From contig RFFU01000056.1 in assembly GCA_003697085.1 (NCBI GenBank), positions 1 through 24,137 of the forward strand: a stretch of 24,137 bases of DNA, read 5' to 3'. The translations under genes and the position numbers were made by a program. The first letter of the stretch is position 1, and every line of letters begins with the position of its first letter. This DNA comes from Candidatus Hydrogenedentota bacterium (lineage in GTDB: Bacteria; UBA8481; J006). Below the pieces are notes generated by a model, which was not told where the DNA came from, searched no databases, and was given only the letters and a program-made list of their open reading frames with translations. Below, in pieces: positions 16,195 to 23,144 of the stretch.

Positions 16195-16460
16195 ATGCCT
16201 GCAAGAATGGGGCGCAGGTTCTCCAACCTGCGGGGCGGATCGGCGTCCGCGTTGTCATTCCGAGCGCCAGCGAGGAATCCCCTTCACGCGGTATCCCGCC
16301 GTGGTGCCGATACGCCCCCCTAACCCAAACCCTCCCTGCCTGCGCCTGCCTGCCGGCAGGCAGGCCCGCCTCGGAATGACACCACGGGCGGACCGGCAAT
16401 TCGCAGACTGGAGAGTCTACGCTCCAAATCTTCCGTTCCCTTTTGCTTTTGCCTTCTTCC
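16195..16460. repeat. Copy B of the long direct repeat, including the 127-bp element 16254-16380
   Basis: Hairpin CGCAGGTT-CTCC-AACCTGCG (16213-16232) precedes an element bounded by perfect 11-bp inverted repeats, GTCATTCCGAG (16254-16264) and CTCGGAATGAC (16370-16380). ACCACGGGCGG, hairpin CGCAGACT-GGAG-AGTCTACG (16402-16421) and a pyrimidine tract follow. Both element flanks (GCGTCCGCGTT and ACCACGGGCGG) are identical to copy A, so the whole block was duplicated. The block is not two separate insertions. Confidence 0.78.
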
Positions 16461-16544
16461 TTTTCACTTTTGCCTTTTTCTTTTTTCCGTGTCTTCCGTG
16501 GTCTATTCCCTTCGGCGTGTTCCGTGGTTCGGCGGCTGGAAAAC

Positions 16545-16592
16545 AAAAAAAGGCCGCCTCTTCTCCGAAACATCCGGAAAAAGAAGGCGGCC
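16545..16592 (-). terminator. Strong intrinsic terminator, minus strand
   Basis: GGCCGCCT (16552-16559) pairs perfectly with AGGCGGCC (16585-16592), and the stem extends inward through CCG/CGG. Seven A residues at 16545-16551 become a T7 tract on the minus strand. No T tract follows on the plus strand, so it acts leftward. No minus-strand protein gene lies immediately to its right. Confidence 0.75.
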
Positions 16593-16713
16593 AAGAAGGC
16601 GGCAAAAGCCTTTTCGAATTCAATTCGTTTCCAAGTATCGGATTGCTCCTCAAGTGCGAATCCGATCGCCGAGGGAGAAATCCCTTGGAGAATCCGTTTC
16701 TCCGATTCGGCAC
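16593..16713 (-). ncRNA. Candidate small structured RNA ending at the intrinsic terminator
   Basis: A TTGACT box (16746-16741) and a TGATTT-like -10 (16722-16717, 18-bp spacer) could start a minus-strand transcript near 16713. It would run about 170 nt to the T7 terminator at 16545. The first half folds well: GTGC-GAATC (16713-16704) pairs with GATTC-GCAC (16662-16654). That stem encloses GGAGAA-ACGGA-TTCTCC and AGGGA-TTTC-TCCCT hairpins. It matches none of 6S, 4.5S, tmRNA or RNase P as I know them. The -10 is weak, so transcription is unproven. Confidence 0.4.
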
Positions 16714-16739
16714 TTTAAATCATCAAATCAACGAAAAAA

Positions 16740-17282
16740 AAGTCAAGAAGGTTATGATGTAAAAAGTTTTTGCCATAAGGCTAGATACCTTATTCTTCTT
16801 TCGTTATCACGTTTTCCACAGTTTCTTGACAGGCTTTCTTTCGAAAAGAATTCTTTGATGAAAAATCACCGAAATCTCATAACTGGCGTTATTTCAGTTC
16901 CTTTCCAACTATCTCAGTTCTCATCTTTTTCTTTCCAAATTTCCGTGAAATCGATTTGGGGGTGGGTCTTCAAAACTTGATAGGGACGAACAAACAGAAC
17001 AACTGTACGAATCTTTTTCGTCAGGACACTCAAACCACGGATCCCTCTTGAAAATTCACCTCTTTTCTCGTTGACGATTCCCCCGTCTTCCCTATTCTTT
17101 GCGCACTTCTGATCCGGGTGGTTGGACCGGAAGGGAACCACGGAACACGCGGAATAACACGGAAAGGAAGAACCCGTCGAAAGGATACGCCTGCCAACCG
17201 GAAGTTCCAAAGAACACGGGGGAGATAAGGGGCGGAGGGGGAATAATGGGGAATAACGCGAAGGAAGTGAGGAAAAGGCAGA
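16740..17282. other. AT-richer spacer upstream of the debranching-enzyme gene
   Basis: Positions 16740-17000 are clearly richer in A/T than the rest of the window. I see no gene. A perfect TTGACA occurs at 16826-16831, but the matching -10 (AATTCT, 17-bp spacer) is poor. Positions 17135-17165 carry ACCACGGAACACGCGGAATAA-type phrases, reverse complements of the CCGTGTT/TTCCGTGG phrases elsewhere. Any promoter for the downstream genes would be here. Confidence 0.4.
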
Positions 17283-19598
17283 TTGAAAAAGGAAGGACGA
17301 AAGAGAAAGATTAAAAAGCAAGGAACGAAAACAATTGTGGGGACGAGACGGAAAAGTCGTGCATCGGCGTCGAATGCTGAAGGAACCGGGAAGCATCTTC
17401 AAAAAGGCTCAGGAAAGGAAACCCGCGGCGCGGTTAAGGGCGCGGTCAAGAAATCTTCCGGACGAAAAAAGACTTCTTCTTCGGTAAAGAAACGCCCCTC
17501 GGCTGAGAAAACCCGCTCCTCCCGTTCCAAAAAATTCGCCTCCTCTTTTCGGAAGAGCACCTCGCGGCGCAAAGCCGCGGTACCCTCTAAGGTTTCGCAC
17601 CTTTCTACCGAAAATCCGTTTCCGATCTGGGATCGTGCAATCGAGGATCCGCAAAGGGAGTTCGAGGATCTTTACGGCCGGGAGTGGCTCGAACCGGACG
17701 GACTGGGCGGTTTCGCATCGGGAACGGCGTCGGGAGTCCGAACACGTTGTTACCACGCCTTGCTGCTCGTCGCGACACGTCCTCCCGTCGAGAGACGAGT
17801 CCTTGTAAACGACACGGAGGAGACCGTTTTCATTGGAGAAGAGCGTTACCCGATCAAGACACATCATTACATACCCGAGGTTCTTCATCCCGACGGCTGG
17901 CGGCGTCTGGTGCGTTTTCGGCTGGACCCCTGGCCGATCTGGACGTTTCGCATAGTACGGGAAGGGGAAGAGGACGTTCTCTTGGAGAAAGAGATCTTCG
18001 TTCCAAAGGGACGGCCGGTTGTCGTTGTAAGATATCGACTCCTTTCGGGAACCGAAGCAAGAGTGGAAACCATCCCGTTGTTGTCGGGGCGGGATTACCA
18101 CACGGTAATGGTCGTCAACGATGTTTTGAACGAAGGGGCCGCGGTGGGAGAGGGAACCGTCGTGTGGCACACCTATCCGACGTTGCCGGCGGTCCAATGT
18201 CGTCACAATGGAACATACGAGCATAATCCTCGCTGGTATTACCAGTTCCATTATGTCGTGGAGCGGTATCGGGGAGAAAGATTCGTCGAGGATCTCTGGG
18301 CTCCGGGCCGAATCACTTTCCCGCTGAACTCCTCGACGCAAAGATCCAGCGAGGGTTGGCTGGTCTTCGGAACCTCGCTTCCGAAGTCACTTTCCGGAAG
18401 GGCGGTATCGGGTTGGGCCGAAAGGGAGCGCAGTCGGCGCGAGGCGCTCGTTCCTCGCGCCAAGGATCGCGTGGAGGCGTTGTTGACGGCCTCCGCGGAC
18501 GCCTACCTTGTGAAGCGTGGTTCCGGGAAGACGATCGTCGCCGGGTACCCGTGGTTTACGGACTGGGGCAGGGACACGTTCATCTCCCTTCGCGGCCTTT
18601 GTCTTGCCACGGGTCGTCTCGAGGAGGCCCGTGCAATTCTCCTTCAGTGGTCCCGCGCCGTGGATAAAGGGATGATGCCCAATCGTTTTCCCGACGAGGG
18701 CGAAACGGCGGAATTCAACAGCGTGGATGCCTCGTTGTGGTTCGTAATTGCCGCCAACGAATTGCTTTCCCTCCTTCCGGAGGGCGAGAGAGCCCGACTG
18801 CAACGGCGTCTCGCCCCCGCCGTCGGGAAGATTCTGCGGGGATACCGTGATGGAACTCGTTTTAACATTCACATGGATCAAGACGGACTGATCTTCGCCG
18901 GCGCGTCGGACACCCAGCTGACCTGGATGGACGCGAAGTACAACAACGTCGTCTTCACGCCGCGGCATGGGAAACCGGTCGAGGTGGAGGCGTTGTGGCT
19001 GAACGCATTGAGAATCGGCGCCCGGCTGCTGAACGACCCCTCCTGGGAATCACTTTATCGGCGGGGGCTTCGTTCGTTCCGCTCGCGGTTCTGGAACGAG
19101 GAAACGGGATGTCTTTTTGACGTCATTGATACCCCGAGCGGAGACGACGGAGCGATTCGGCCGAATCAGATCTTCGCTCTTTCATTGCCGGCGCCCTTGC
19201 TTTCGCGGGAACGCGCCGCTGCGGTGCTGGCGGTGGTCGAACGTGAACTTCTGACTCCGATGGGACTGCGTTCGCTTTCCAGGAACCATTCCAACTACGA
19301 ACCTCGATACGGAGGTGACCGCTATTCCCGTGATCGAGCCTACCACAACGGTACGGTGTGGCCCTGGCTGATCGGACCGTACGTGGAGGCCTGTTTGCGG
19401 GTTCGCGGACGTTCCCCCGCCGTCAAGAAAAGCCTTCGAAATCTCCTTTCTGGATTCGAGGCGCATTTGTTCGAGGCGGGAGTCGGACATATTTCCGAGA
19501 TAGCCGATGCGGACCCTCCGCACAAACCGCGTGGATGTCCCTTTCAGGCGTGGAGCGTCGGAGAATTATTGCGGGCATGGCGACTGACAAAAATCTGA
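17283..19598 (+). CDS. Glycogen debranching enzyme (amylo-alpha-1,6-glucosidase) with basic N-terminal tail
   Basis: This is a 771-residue protein. Residues about 113-350 are the bacterial/archaeal GDE N-terminal domain (REWLEPDGLGGFASGTASG, RCYHALLLVA, HPDGWRRLVRFRLDPWP). About 385-765 is the (alpha/alpha)6 catalytic domain (GYPWFTDWGRDTFISL, MMPNRFPDEG, FNSVDASLWF, WMDAKYNN, RPNQIFALSLP, YHNGTVWPWLIGPYVEA). It removes alpha-1,6 branches from glycogen or limit dextrin. The first ~110 residues are Lys/Arg/Ser-rich (KKTSSSVKKRPSAEKTRSSR) and lack a family counterpart. The proposed start is TTG 17283; GTG 17337 is an alternative. No signal peptide is seen. The gene overlaps the next by 22 bp. 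Confidence 0.92.
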   Translation: MKKEGRKRKIKKQGTKTIVGTRRKSRASASNAEGTGKHLQKGSGKETRGAVKGAVKKSSGRKKTSSSVKKRPSAEKTRSSRSKKFASSFRKSTSRRKAAVPSKVSHLSTENPFPIWDRAIEDPQREFEDLYGREWLEPDGLGGFASGTASGVRTRCYHALLLVATRPPVERRVLVNDTEETVFIGEERYPIKTHHYIPEVLHPDGWRRLVRFRLDPWPIWTFRIVREGEEDVLLEKEIFVPKGRPVVVVRYRLLSGTEARVETIPLLSGRDYHTVMVVNDVLNEGAAVGEGTVVWHTYPTLPAVQCRHNGTYEHNPRWYYQFHYVVERYRGERFVEDLWAPGRITFPLNSSTQRSSEGWLVFGTSLPKSLSGRAVSGWAERERSRREALVPRAKDRVEALLTASADAYLVKRGSGKTIVAGYPWFTDWGRDTFISLRGLCLATGRLEEARAILLQWSRAVDKGMMPNRFPDEGETAEFNSVDASLWFVIAANELLSLLPEGERARLQRRLAPAVGKILRGYRDGTRFNIHMDQDGLIFAGASDTQLTWMDAKYNNVVFTPRHGKPVEVEALWLNALRIGARLLNDPSWESLYRRGLRSFRSRFWNEETGCLFDVIDTPSGDDGAIRPNQIFALSLPAPLLSRERAAAVLAVVERELLTPMGLRSLSRNHSNYEPRYGGDRYSRDRAYHNGTVWPWLIGPYVEACLRVRGRSPAVKKSLRNLLSGFEAHLFEAGVGHISEIADADPPHKPRGCPFQAWSVGELLRAWRLTKI

Positions 19599-20521
19599 TC
19601 GAAACCCTTTATCGTTCCGTCGCGCGCCAGCAGGCGCTCTTCACGACGCTTTTGCCGGATGATCTCGAACACGCCATGGTGGACGCGTATCTTCTCTTCC
19701 GTCTTCTCGACACGATCGAAGATTCTTCCCTCGCTCCGGAGGAACGCGCCGCTGACTTGGAAGCCGTCGCCGACGATTTTCCGGCGGCTTTGGAGAAACG
19801 GTCGATCCGGCACGCGCAAGCCGAGAGAACACCACCGGCCTACCGCTCCCTCCTCGAGAATTTTCAACAGATCTTCTCCTTTCACCGGGAACAACCACCG
19901 AACGTACAAGGCATCATCGAAGAAACCGGAGCGCGTATGGCCTCGGGAATGGCGAAGTTCGCTCTTCGGGAAGCGGAGGTTGGTCTCGGAAAACGCCCGG
20001 CGCTGATCGAGGACTTTTCCGAATTGGAAGAGTACTGCACCGTTGCGGCCGGATATGTCGGAGAGATGAGTGTGCGGCTCTTCGATCTTTTCGGCGCGCT
20101 CGCGAGGGCGGACGACGAAGTTCTCGAGGCCGGACGAGCGTTGGGAAACTTTGTTCAGATCGTCAATGTTCTTCGCGATAGTTCATCCGATCGTGAAAGA
20201 AATCGTTCCTATCGTCCGCGCGAGACGGCCGGGCTTGCGGACAAGGAATATCTTAACCAAGTCTTTTCCTTCGGGCGGAATATTGCGTCTCGGTCTGAAC
20301 TTCTCGGGGAAGTCGTGGTAAAACCCGAGGTCCGGACTTATTGCGCGACACTACACGGGATGGCGTCTCTCCACCTGACGTTTTACCAGCAGACGGCGCC
20401 GCGGATTCTCCACGAACGAATCAAGCCCCCCGTAACTCTCTTTATCCTGTTTCTTCCGCCTCGCCTGGTAGGACGTTTTCTCCTCTATAAGATCCGAGGT
20501 CTTTTCCGCGCAAGGGACTGA
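19577..20521 (+). CDS. Squalene/phytoene synthase family protein
   Basis: This is a 314-residue all-helical trans-prenyltransferase. The first Asp-rich motif is LLDTIEDS (about 43-50). The second is FVQIVNVLRDSSSDRERNRSY (about 193-213), which keeps the DxxxD spacing. YCTVAAGYVGEMSVRLF is the family signature between them. The C-terminus is hydrophobic and basic (FILFLPPRLVGRFLLYKIRGLF), suggesting membrane association. The family condenses two farnesyl or geranylgeranyl diphosphates head to head for sterols, hopanoids or carotenoids; the product cannot be read here. ATG 19577 overlaps the debranching gene's end, so the two are probably co-translated. The longer open frame from 19358 is shadow. 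Confidence 0.9.
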   Translation: MATDKNLIETLYRSVARQQALFTTLLPDDLEHAMVDAYLLFRLLDTIEDSSLAPEERAADLEAVADDFPAALEKRSIRHAQAERTPPAYRSLLENFQQIFSFHREQPPNVQGIIEETGARMASGMAKFALREAEVGLGKRPALIEDFSELEEYCTVAAGYVGEMSVRLFDLFGALARADDEVLEAGRALGNFVQIVNVLRDSSSDRERNRSYRPRETAGLADKEYLNQVFSFGRNIASRSELLGEVVVKPEVRTYCATLHGMASLHLTFYQQTAPRILHERIKPPVTLFILFLPPRLVGRFLLYKIRGLFRARD

Positions 20522-20625
20522 TTCGGCGTCCCTTCGCCTTTTGCCTTTTCCCTTTTTCCTTTTGCCTTTTCCCATAGTTCCTCCTTTCCCTTGCTTTTCC
20601 GTCCTTCTTTGCTAGGCTGCCACCT
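20522..20625. repeat. Pyrimidine tract before rpiB
   Basis: This spacer is nearly all C and T, with repeated CCTTTTGCC/CCCTTTTTCC units, the same composition as the tracts that follow hairpins elsewhere. No hairpin of the family is present. rpiB begins at its right edge with only a weak AGG-like site, so leaderless or weak initiation is possible. Confidence 0.5.
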
Positions 20626-21207
20626 ATGAAGCCCTTCTATCGCATCGCATTGGGATCCGATCACGGTGGATACCGTCACAAAGAGATCCTAAAGCGTTTT
20701 CTCGCCTCGTTGGGTCAGGAAGTGATCGACTGCGGATGTCACAGCGAGGCTTCTTATGATTTTCCGTTGAGCGCGGCGGCGGTGGCGCGGCGCATCGTGA
20801 ATCGGACGGCGGAACGCGGCGTGCTCATTGACGGAGCGGGTTTTCCTTCGGCGATGGTGGCGAATCGTTTCCCCGGTGTTCGCGCGGCGGTGGTGCACAA
20901 CGATTTTACCTGCACGATCAGCCGCCAACACAGCGACGCGAATGTCATCTCGTTCGGAGCAAAGGTCGTTGATCCGGACGAAACCTGCCGGCTCGTCGAA
21001 CTCTGGCTCCGCACGGATTTCCTCGGTGGAAAGTACCAGCGGCGATTGGATTTGCTAAGCGCCGTCGAACGGGAAGCCGCAGGCAAGACCTCGGGGAAGC
21101 GGCGGCTTTTGACCGCCCGAGACGTCGCCGAAAATCCTCAGGCCCTTACGGAAACCGATTCCGTGCTGCTCACACCCGCGGCCGTCGATCTTCTTCGGAA
21201 CCGCTGA
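20626..21207 (+). CDS. rpiB: RpiB/LacAB-type sugar-phosphate isomerase with BMC-like C-terminal module
   Basis: The isomerase core (1-145) has IALGSDHGGY, VLIDGAGF, RFPGVRAAVVHNDF, SRQHSDANVISFGAKVV and FLGGKYQRR. RpiB interconverts ribose 5- and ribulose 5-phosphate. The catalytic cysteine of E. coli RpiB (in GILICGTG) is Asp69 here, and GTG is GAG. An acid can serve as the base in the family (Mycobacterium uses Glu), so activity is plausible. Residues 146-193 are an extra tail, KRRLLTARDV ... SVLLTPAAVDLL. The tail matches the repeated module of the 4594-5085 protein and the EutQ N-terminus. This suggests co-localisation with the microcompartment (inference). A branched terminator follows directly. 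Confidence 0.9.
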   Translation: MKPFYRIALGSDHGGYRHKEILKRFLASLGQEVIDCGCHSEASYDFPLSAAAVARRIVNRTAERGVLIDGAGFPSAMVANRFPGVRAAVVHNDFTCTISRQHSDANVISFGAKVVDPDETCRLVELWLRTDFLGGKYQRRLDLLSAVEREAAGKTSGKRRLLTARDVAENPQALTETDSVLLTPAAVDLLRNR

Positions 21208-21264
21208 TCGGCGCCGGCGGCAGGCGTCGTCGCGAAGCGACGGTTGAGCGCCGATACCGTTTTT
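21207..21264 (+). terminator. Branched intrinsic terminator after rpiB
   Basis: ATCGGCGC (21207-21214) pairs with GCGCCGAT (21248-21255). Inside lies CGTCGC-GAA-GCGACG. ACCGTTTTT (T5 at 21260-21264) follows. It overlaps the rpiB stop codon and ends just before the convergent gene. Confidence 0.6.
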
Positions 21265-21297
21265 CCCTTCCCTTTTTCTTCTTCCTCTTCCTTTTCC

Positions 21298-22134
21298 TCA
21301 AGCGTACTTGCGCAAGGCCCAGCGAAAGAGCGTCCTGTCGGCGTCCCCCTTGAAGAGTCCGACGATTCCGCTGGTAATGTCGTGCGTATAGTAGCGTGCC
21401 TGTTCATACCAGTTTGTTCGAATTCCTTTTCCCATGATCGCCAGGGGGACCTGCATCACTTCCCGATCCCGCCAACAAGCCACGGAATGGCGCCCGCCGT
21501 CGGTCATACCGTGGTCCGCGACGACGATGATGACGTAATTGTAGGGGGCACACCAATCGAGTGTGTTGAGGATGTGTCCGAGAAGGCGATCACAGTTCTT
21601 GATGGCGTGAACATAGGGAGAGCCATAGTGATAGATGTGCTGATTCCGATCGCGACACTCGTGCGCCGCCTCGTCCGGTCGCGCGAAATAGACAAAGGTG
21701 AAGTCGTAATGGGGGATCTTTTTGCACGCAATGTCCAGCCGCACCTGGTCCGGAAAGGTGATCCTGTGGCGATTGAGCGTTCCGAAGCGCCTCAACTTCT
21801 CGTATTCTGCTCGGCGGTTGTAGAGACAATCCACGAGGTCGCAATGCGGGAAATACATCCGGCGTTCGTCCTCTGGATATCCCACATAACAGCTGCGCTT
21901 CCGCATTTTCTCCCAGAGTGAGACGCAGAGCGGCTTCCCGTTTCTGTTGTGCATAATCCGTCCGACGGCCATCGGAGTCAGAACCGGTTCATGCGTGTAG
22001 ATATTGGTGTAGAGCACGCCGTTATTGATCACGCGGAAGAGGTTCGGCAAGCCCATCCATTCGTTGACCTTGAATACGGCGTCGAATCGCACGCCGTCCC
22101 AAAGGTTCAACACTACCTTGAGGTTATTGTTCAT
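21298..22134 (-). CDS. Alkaline-phosphatase-superfamily phosphodiesterase/phosphatase, cytoplasmic
   Basis: This 278-residue protein starts MNNNLKVVLNLWDGVRFD, where Asp13 is the first metal ligand. THEPVLTPMAVGR follows and includes the likely nucleophile threonine. YFARPDEAAHE (about 180-190) and VVADHGMTDGGRHSV supply the paired D/H ligands. This is the pattern of the nucleotide pyrophosphatase/phosphodiesterase branch. There is no signal peptide, unlike many relatives. I chose ATG 22134 (ATGGAG just upstream) because the 45-residue extension to 22269 is basic and unlike the family. It converges with rpiB and diverges from the small membrane protein gene. The substrate is unknown. Confidence 0.8.
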   Translation of the reverse strand: MNNNLKVVLNLWDGVRFDAVFKVNEWMGLPNLFRVINNGVLYTNIYTHEPVLTPMAVGRIMHNRNGKPLCVSLWEKMRKRSCYVGYPEDERRMYFPHCDLVDCLYNRRAEYEKLRRFGTLNRHRITFPDQVRLDIACKKIPHYDFTFVYFARPDEAAHECRDRNQHIYHYGSPYVHAIKNCDRLLGHILNTLDWCAPYNYVIIVVADHGMTDGGRHSVACWRDREVMQVPLAIMGKGIRTNWYEQARYYTHDITSGIVGLFKGDADRTLFRWALRKYA

Positions 22135-22262
22135 CGCTCCATTCTCTAACTCGTATTCGTGCTTTCGAGGGAATCTCCGTTTTGTCCCGGAGAGCGGAGC
22201 CGGATTGTAACACGACCCGCGCCCCCTTCGGCAAGAAGTTTCCTTCCTAACGGAAATTCCTT

Positions 22263-22291
22263 CTTTCACAGACGCTCCACCGGTGTAGAAT
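22263..22291 (+). promoter_or_regulatory. Possible promoter of the small membrane protein gene
   Basis: The -10 box TAGAAT (22286-22291) matches five of six bases. A loose -35 (CTTTCA or TTTCAC, 22263-22269) sits 16-17 bp upstream. It lies between divergent genes, and the start codon at 22325 would follow a leader of about 27 nt. Confidence 0.4.
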
Positions 22292-22324
22292 TTTCGAAGA
22301 TGTATCGCAAGGGAGGAAGAGTGT

Positions 22325-22582
22325 ATGCCGTTGGGATCCGCGCGCCTTCACGGGCTGATCTTAGGGGTTTATATTCTTGTATGCGTAGCGGGATGCGTGA
22401 TGTTTCTGATGGTCACGAGTGAATACCGAAGTGGAAAGGGACAATCGGCGTTCCCCATCATCTTAATAGCGCTCGTTTTGGCGGTCCTTGGTTGGATGGC
22501 GTTGGACTGGTTCTGGTATCCGCAATACCAGAGACTTCCACTGGGAATCTTTATTAAACGCTGGCTTCGCAAGACGTTTTGA
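22325..22582 (+). CDS. Small two-helix membrane protein, unrecognised
   Basis: This 85-residue protein has two hydrophobic helices, about 9-30 (LILGVYILVCVAGCVMFLMV) and about 42-64 (FPIILIALVLAVLGWMALDWFW), joined by a polar loop. A basic C-terminus (IKRWLRKTF) is expected in the cytoplasm. GGGAGG lies about eight bases before ATG 22325. The site and the clean membrane pattern support a real gene. No family or function is assigned. It is transcribed divergently from the phosphodiesterase gene. Confidence 0.75.
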   Translation: MPLGSARLHGLILGVYILVCVAGCVMFLMVTSEYRSGKGQSAFPIILIALVLAVLGWMALDWFWYPQYQRLPLGIFIKRWLRKTF

Positions 22583-22921
22583 ATCGAACCGACGGCGGAT
22601 ATCTTCCGGACCGGAGTGTACGTCCTCTTTTTGCAGGCAAGATGCCTCCTGAGTGCGAAGGGCAAGGACAAAGGCAAGGCAAAAAGCAAAAGGCAAAAGG
22701 GAAAAGGGAAAAAGAGAGATGAAGATTTGGAGCGTAGACTCTCCAGTCTGCGAATTACCGTTCCGCCTCCCGCAGGTTGGAGAACCCGCGCCCCATTTCT
22801 GCCGGCAGGGATGCCCGCGTTCCCAGGTTAGAGAACCTGCGGATGCACGGTCTCGCCGGGCCGCCCTCGTATGTGTCTTTTCACTGTGAAATAAATCACC
22901 GTAAATTTCGCCCCCTTTCTC
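22583..22921. repeat. Hairpin-repeat cluster
   Basis: No gene is seen. Hairpins in order: GCAGGCA-AGA-TGCCTCC (22633-22649); CGTAGACT-CTCC-AGTCTGCG (22733-22752, one T.G pair); CGCAGGTT-GGAG-AACCCGCG (22771-22790); GCCGGCA-GGGA-TGCCCGC (22801-22818); and AGGTT-AGAG-AACCT near 22825-22838. A purine tract (22660-22730) lies before the second hairpin, the mirror arrangement of 16402. Confidence 0.65.
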
Positions 22922-22951
22922 TTGCTTAAGAAGGTCCCAAAAATTTATAAT
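22922..22951 (+). promoter_or_regulatory. Promoter of the secreted repeat protein
   Basis: The -10 box is a perfect TATAAT (22946-22951). TTGCTT (22922-22927) is the -35, with an 18-bp spacer. A start near 22958 leaves a leader of about 95-190 nt depending on the true start codon. Confidence 0.6.
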
Positions 22952-22957
22952 TTGGCG

Positions 22958-23104
22958 GTGGAGAAGTGTATCTCCGAGCTCCGGGGGGCGTATTGCGCCC
23001 AACGGGGGAAAGTTCGGCGGTGATTCGAGACAGGGGAGAGAAAAAGGTGGCGTGGTGACAACAAGGGCGGCTATCGGAAAACGACATAGCCAAGGAGGAT
23101 ATCC
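22958..23104 (+). promoter_or_regulatory. Structured 5' leader with hairpin beside the Shine-Dalgarno site
   Basis: Hairpins GGAG/CTCC (about 22960-22975), GGGCG-TATTG-CGCCC (about 22986-23000) and GGCTAT...ATAGCC (about 23069-23091) precede a perfect AAGGAGG (23092-23098). I could not match it to a known riboswitch class, including cyclic di-GMP type I. It may be a simple translation-control leader. Confidence 0.35.
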
Positions 23105-23144
23105 TTATTGCGGGCGCGCGGCGGAACCCAGTCCTCCGCGAACC

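Noticed and set aside
15038-16460. CRISPR array
   Set aside because: The repeats are not regularly spaced, have different stems and lack unique spacers of even length; no cas genes are present.
16545-16713. 6S, 4.5S, tmRNA or RNase P RNA
   Set aside because: None of their conserved core motifs could be found in the candidate RNA.
15022-16762. Several 100-250-codon frames in the repeat-rich spacer
   Set aside because: They translate the direct repeats and hairpins themselves and the same peptides recur in both copies, so they reflect repeat DNA and not genes.
16914-17402. 162-codon minus-strand frame right of the terminator
   Set aside because: Ser/Phe/Pro-rich low-complexity translation opposite the basic tail of the debranching enzyme, no ribosome site and no domain.
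22958-23104. Cyclic di-GMP type I riboswitch in the leader
   Set aside because: The expected conserved GCAAA and tetraloop-receptor segments are not present in the right order.
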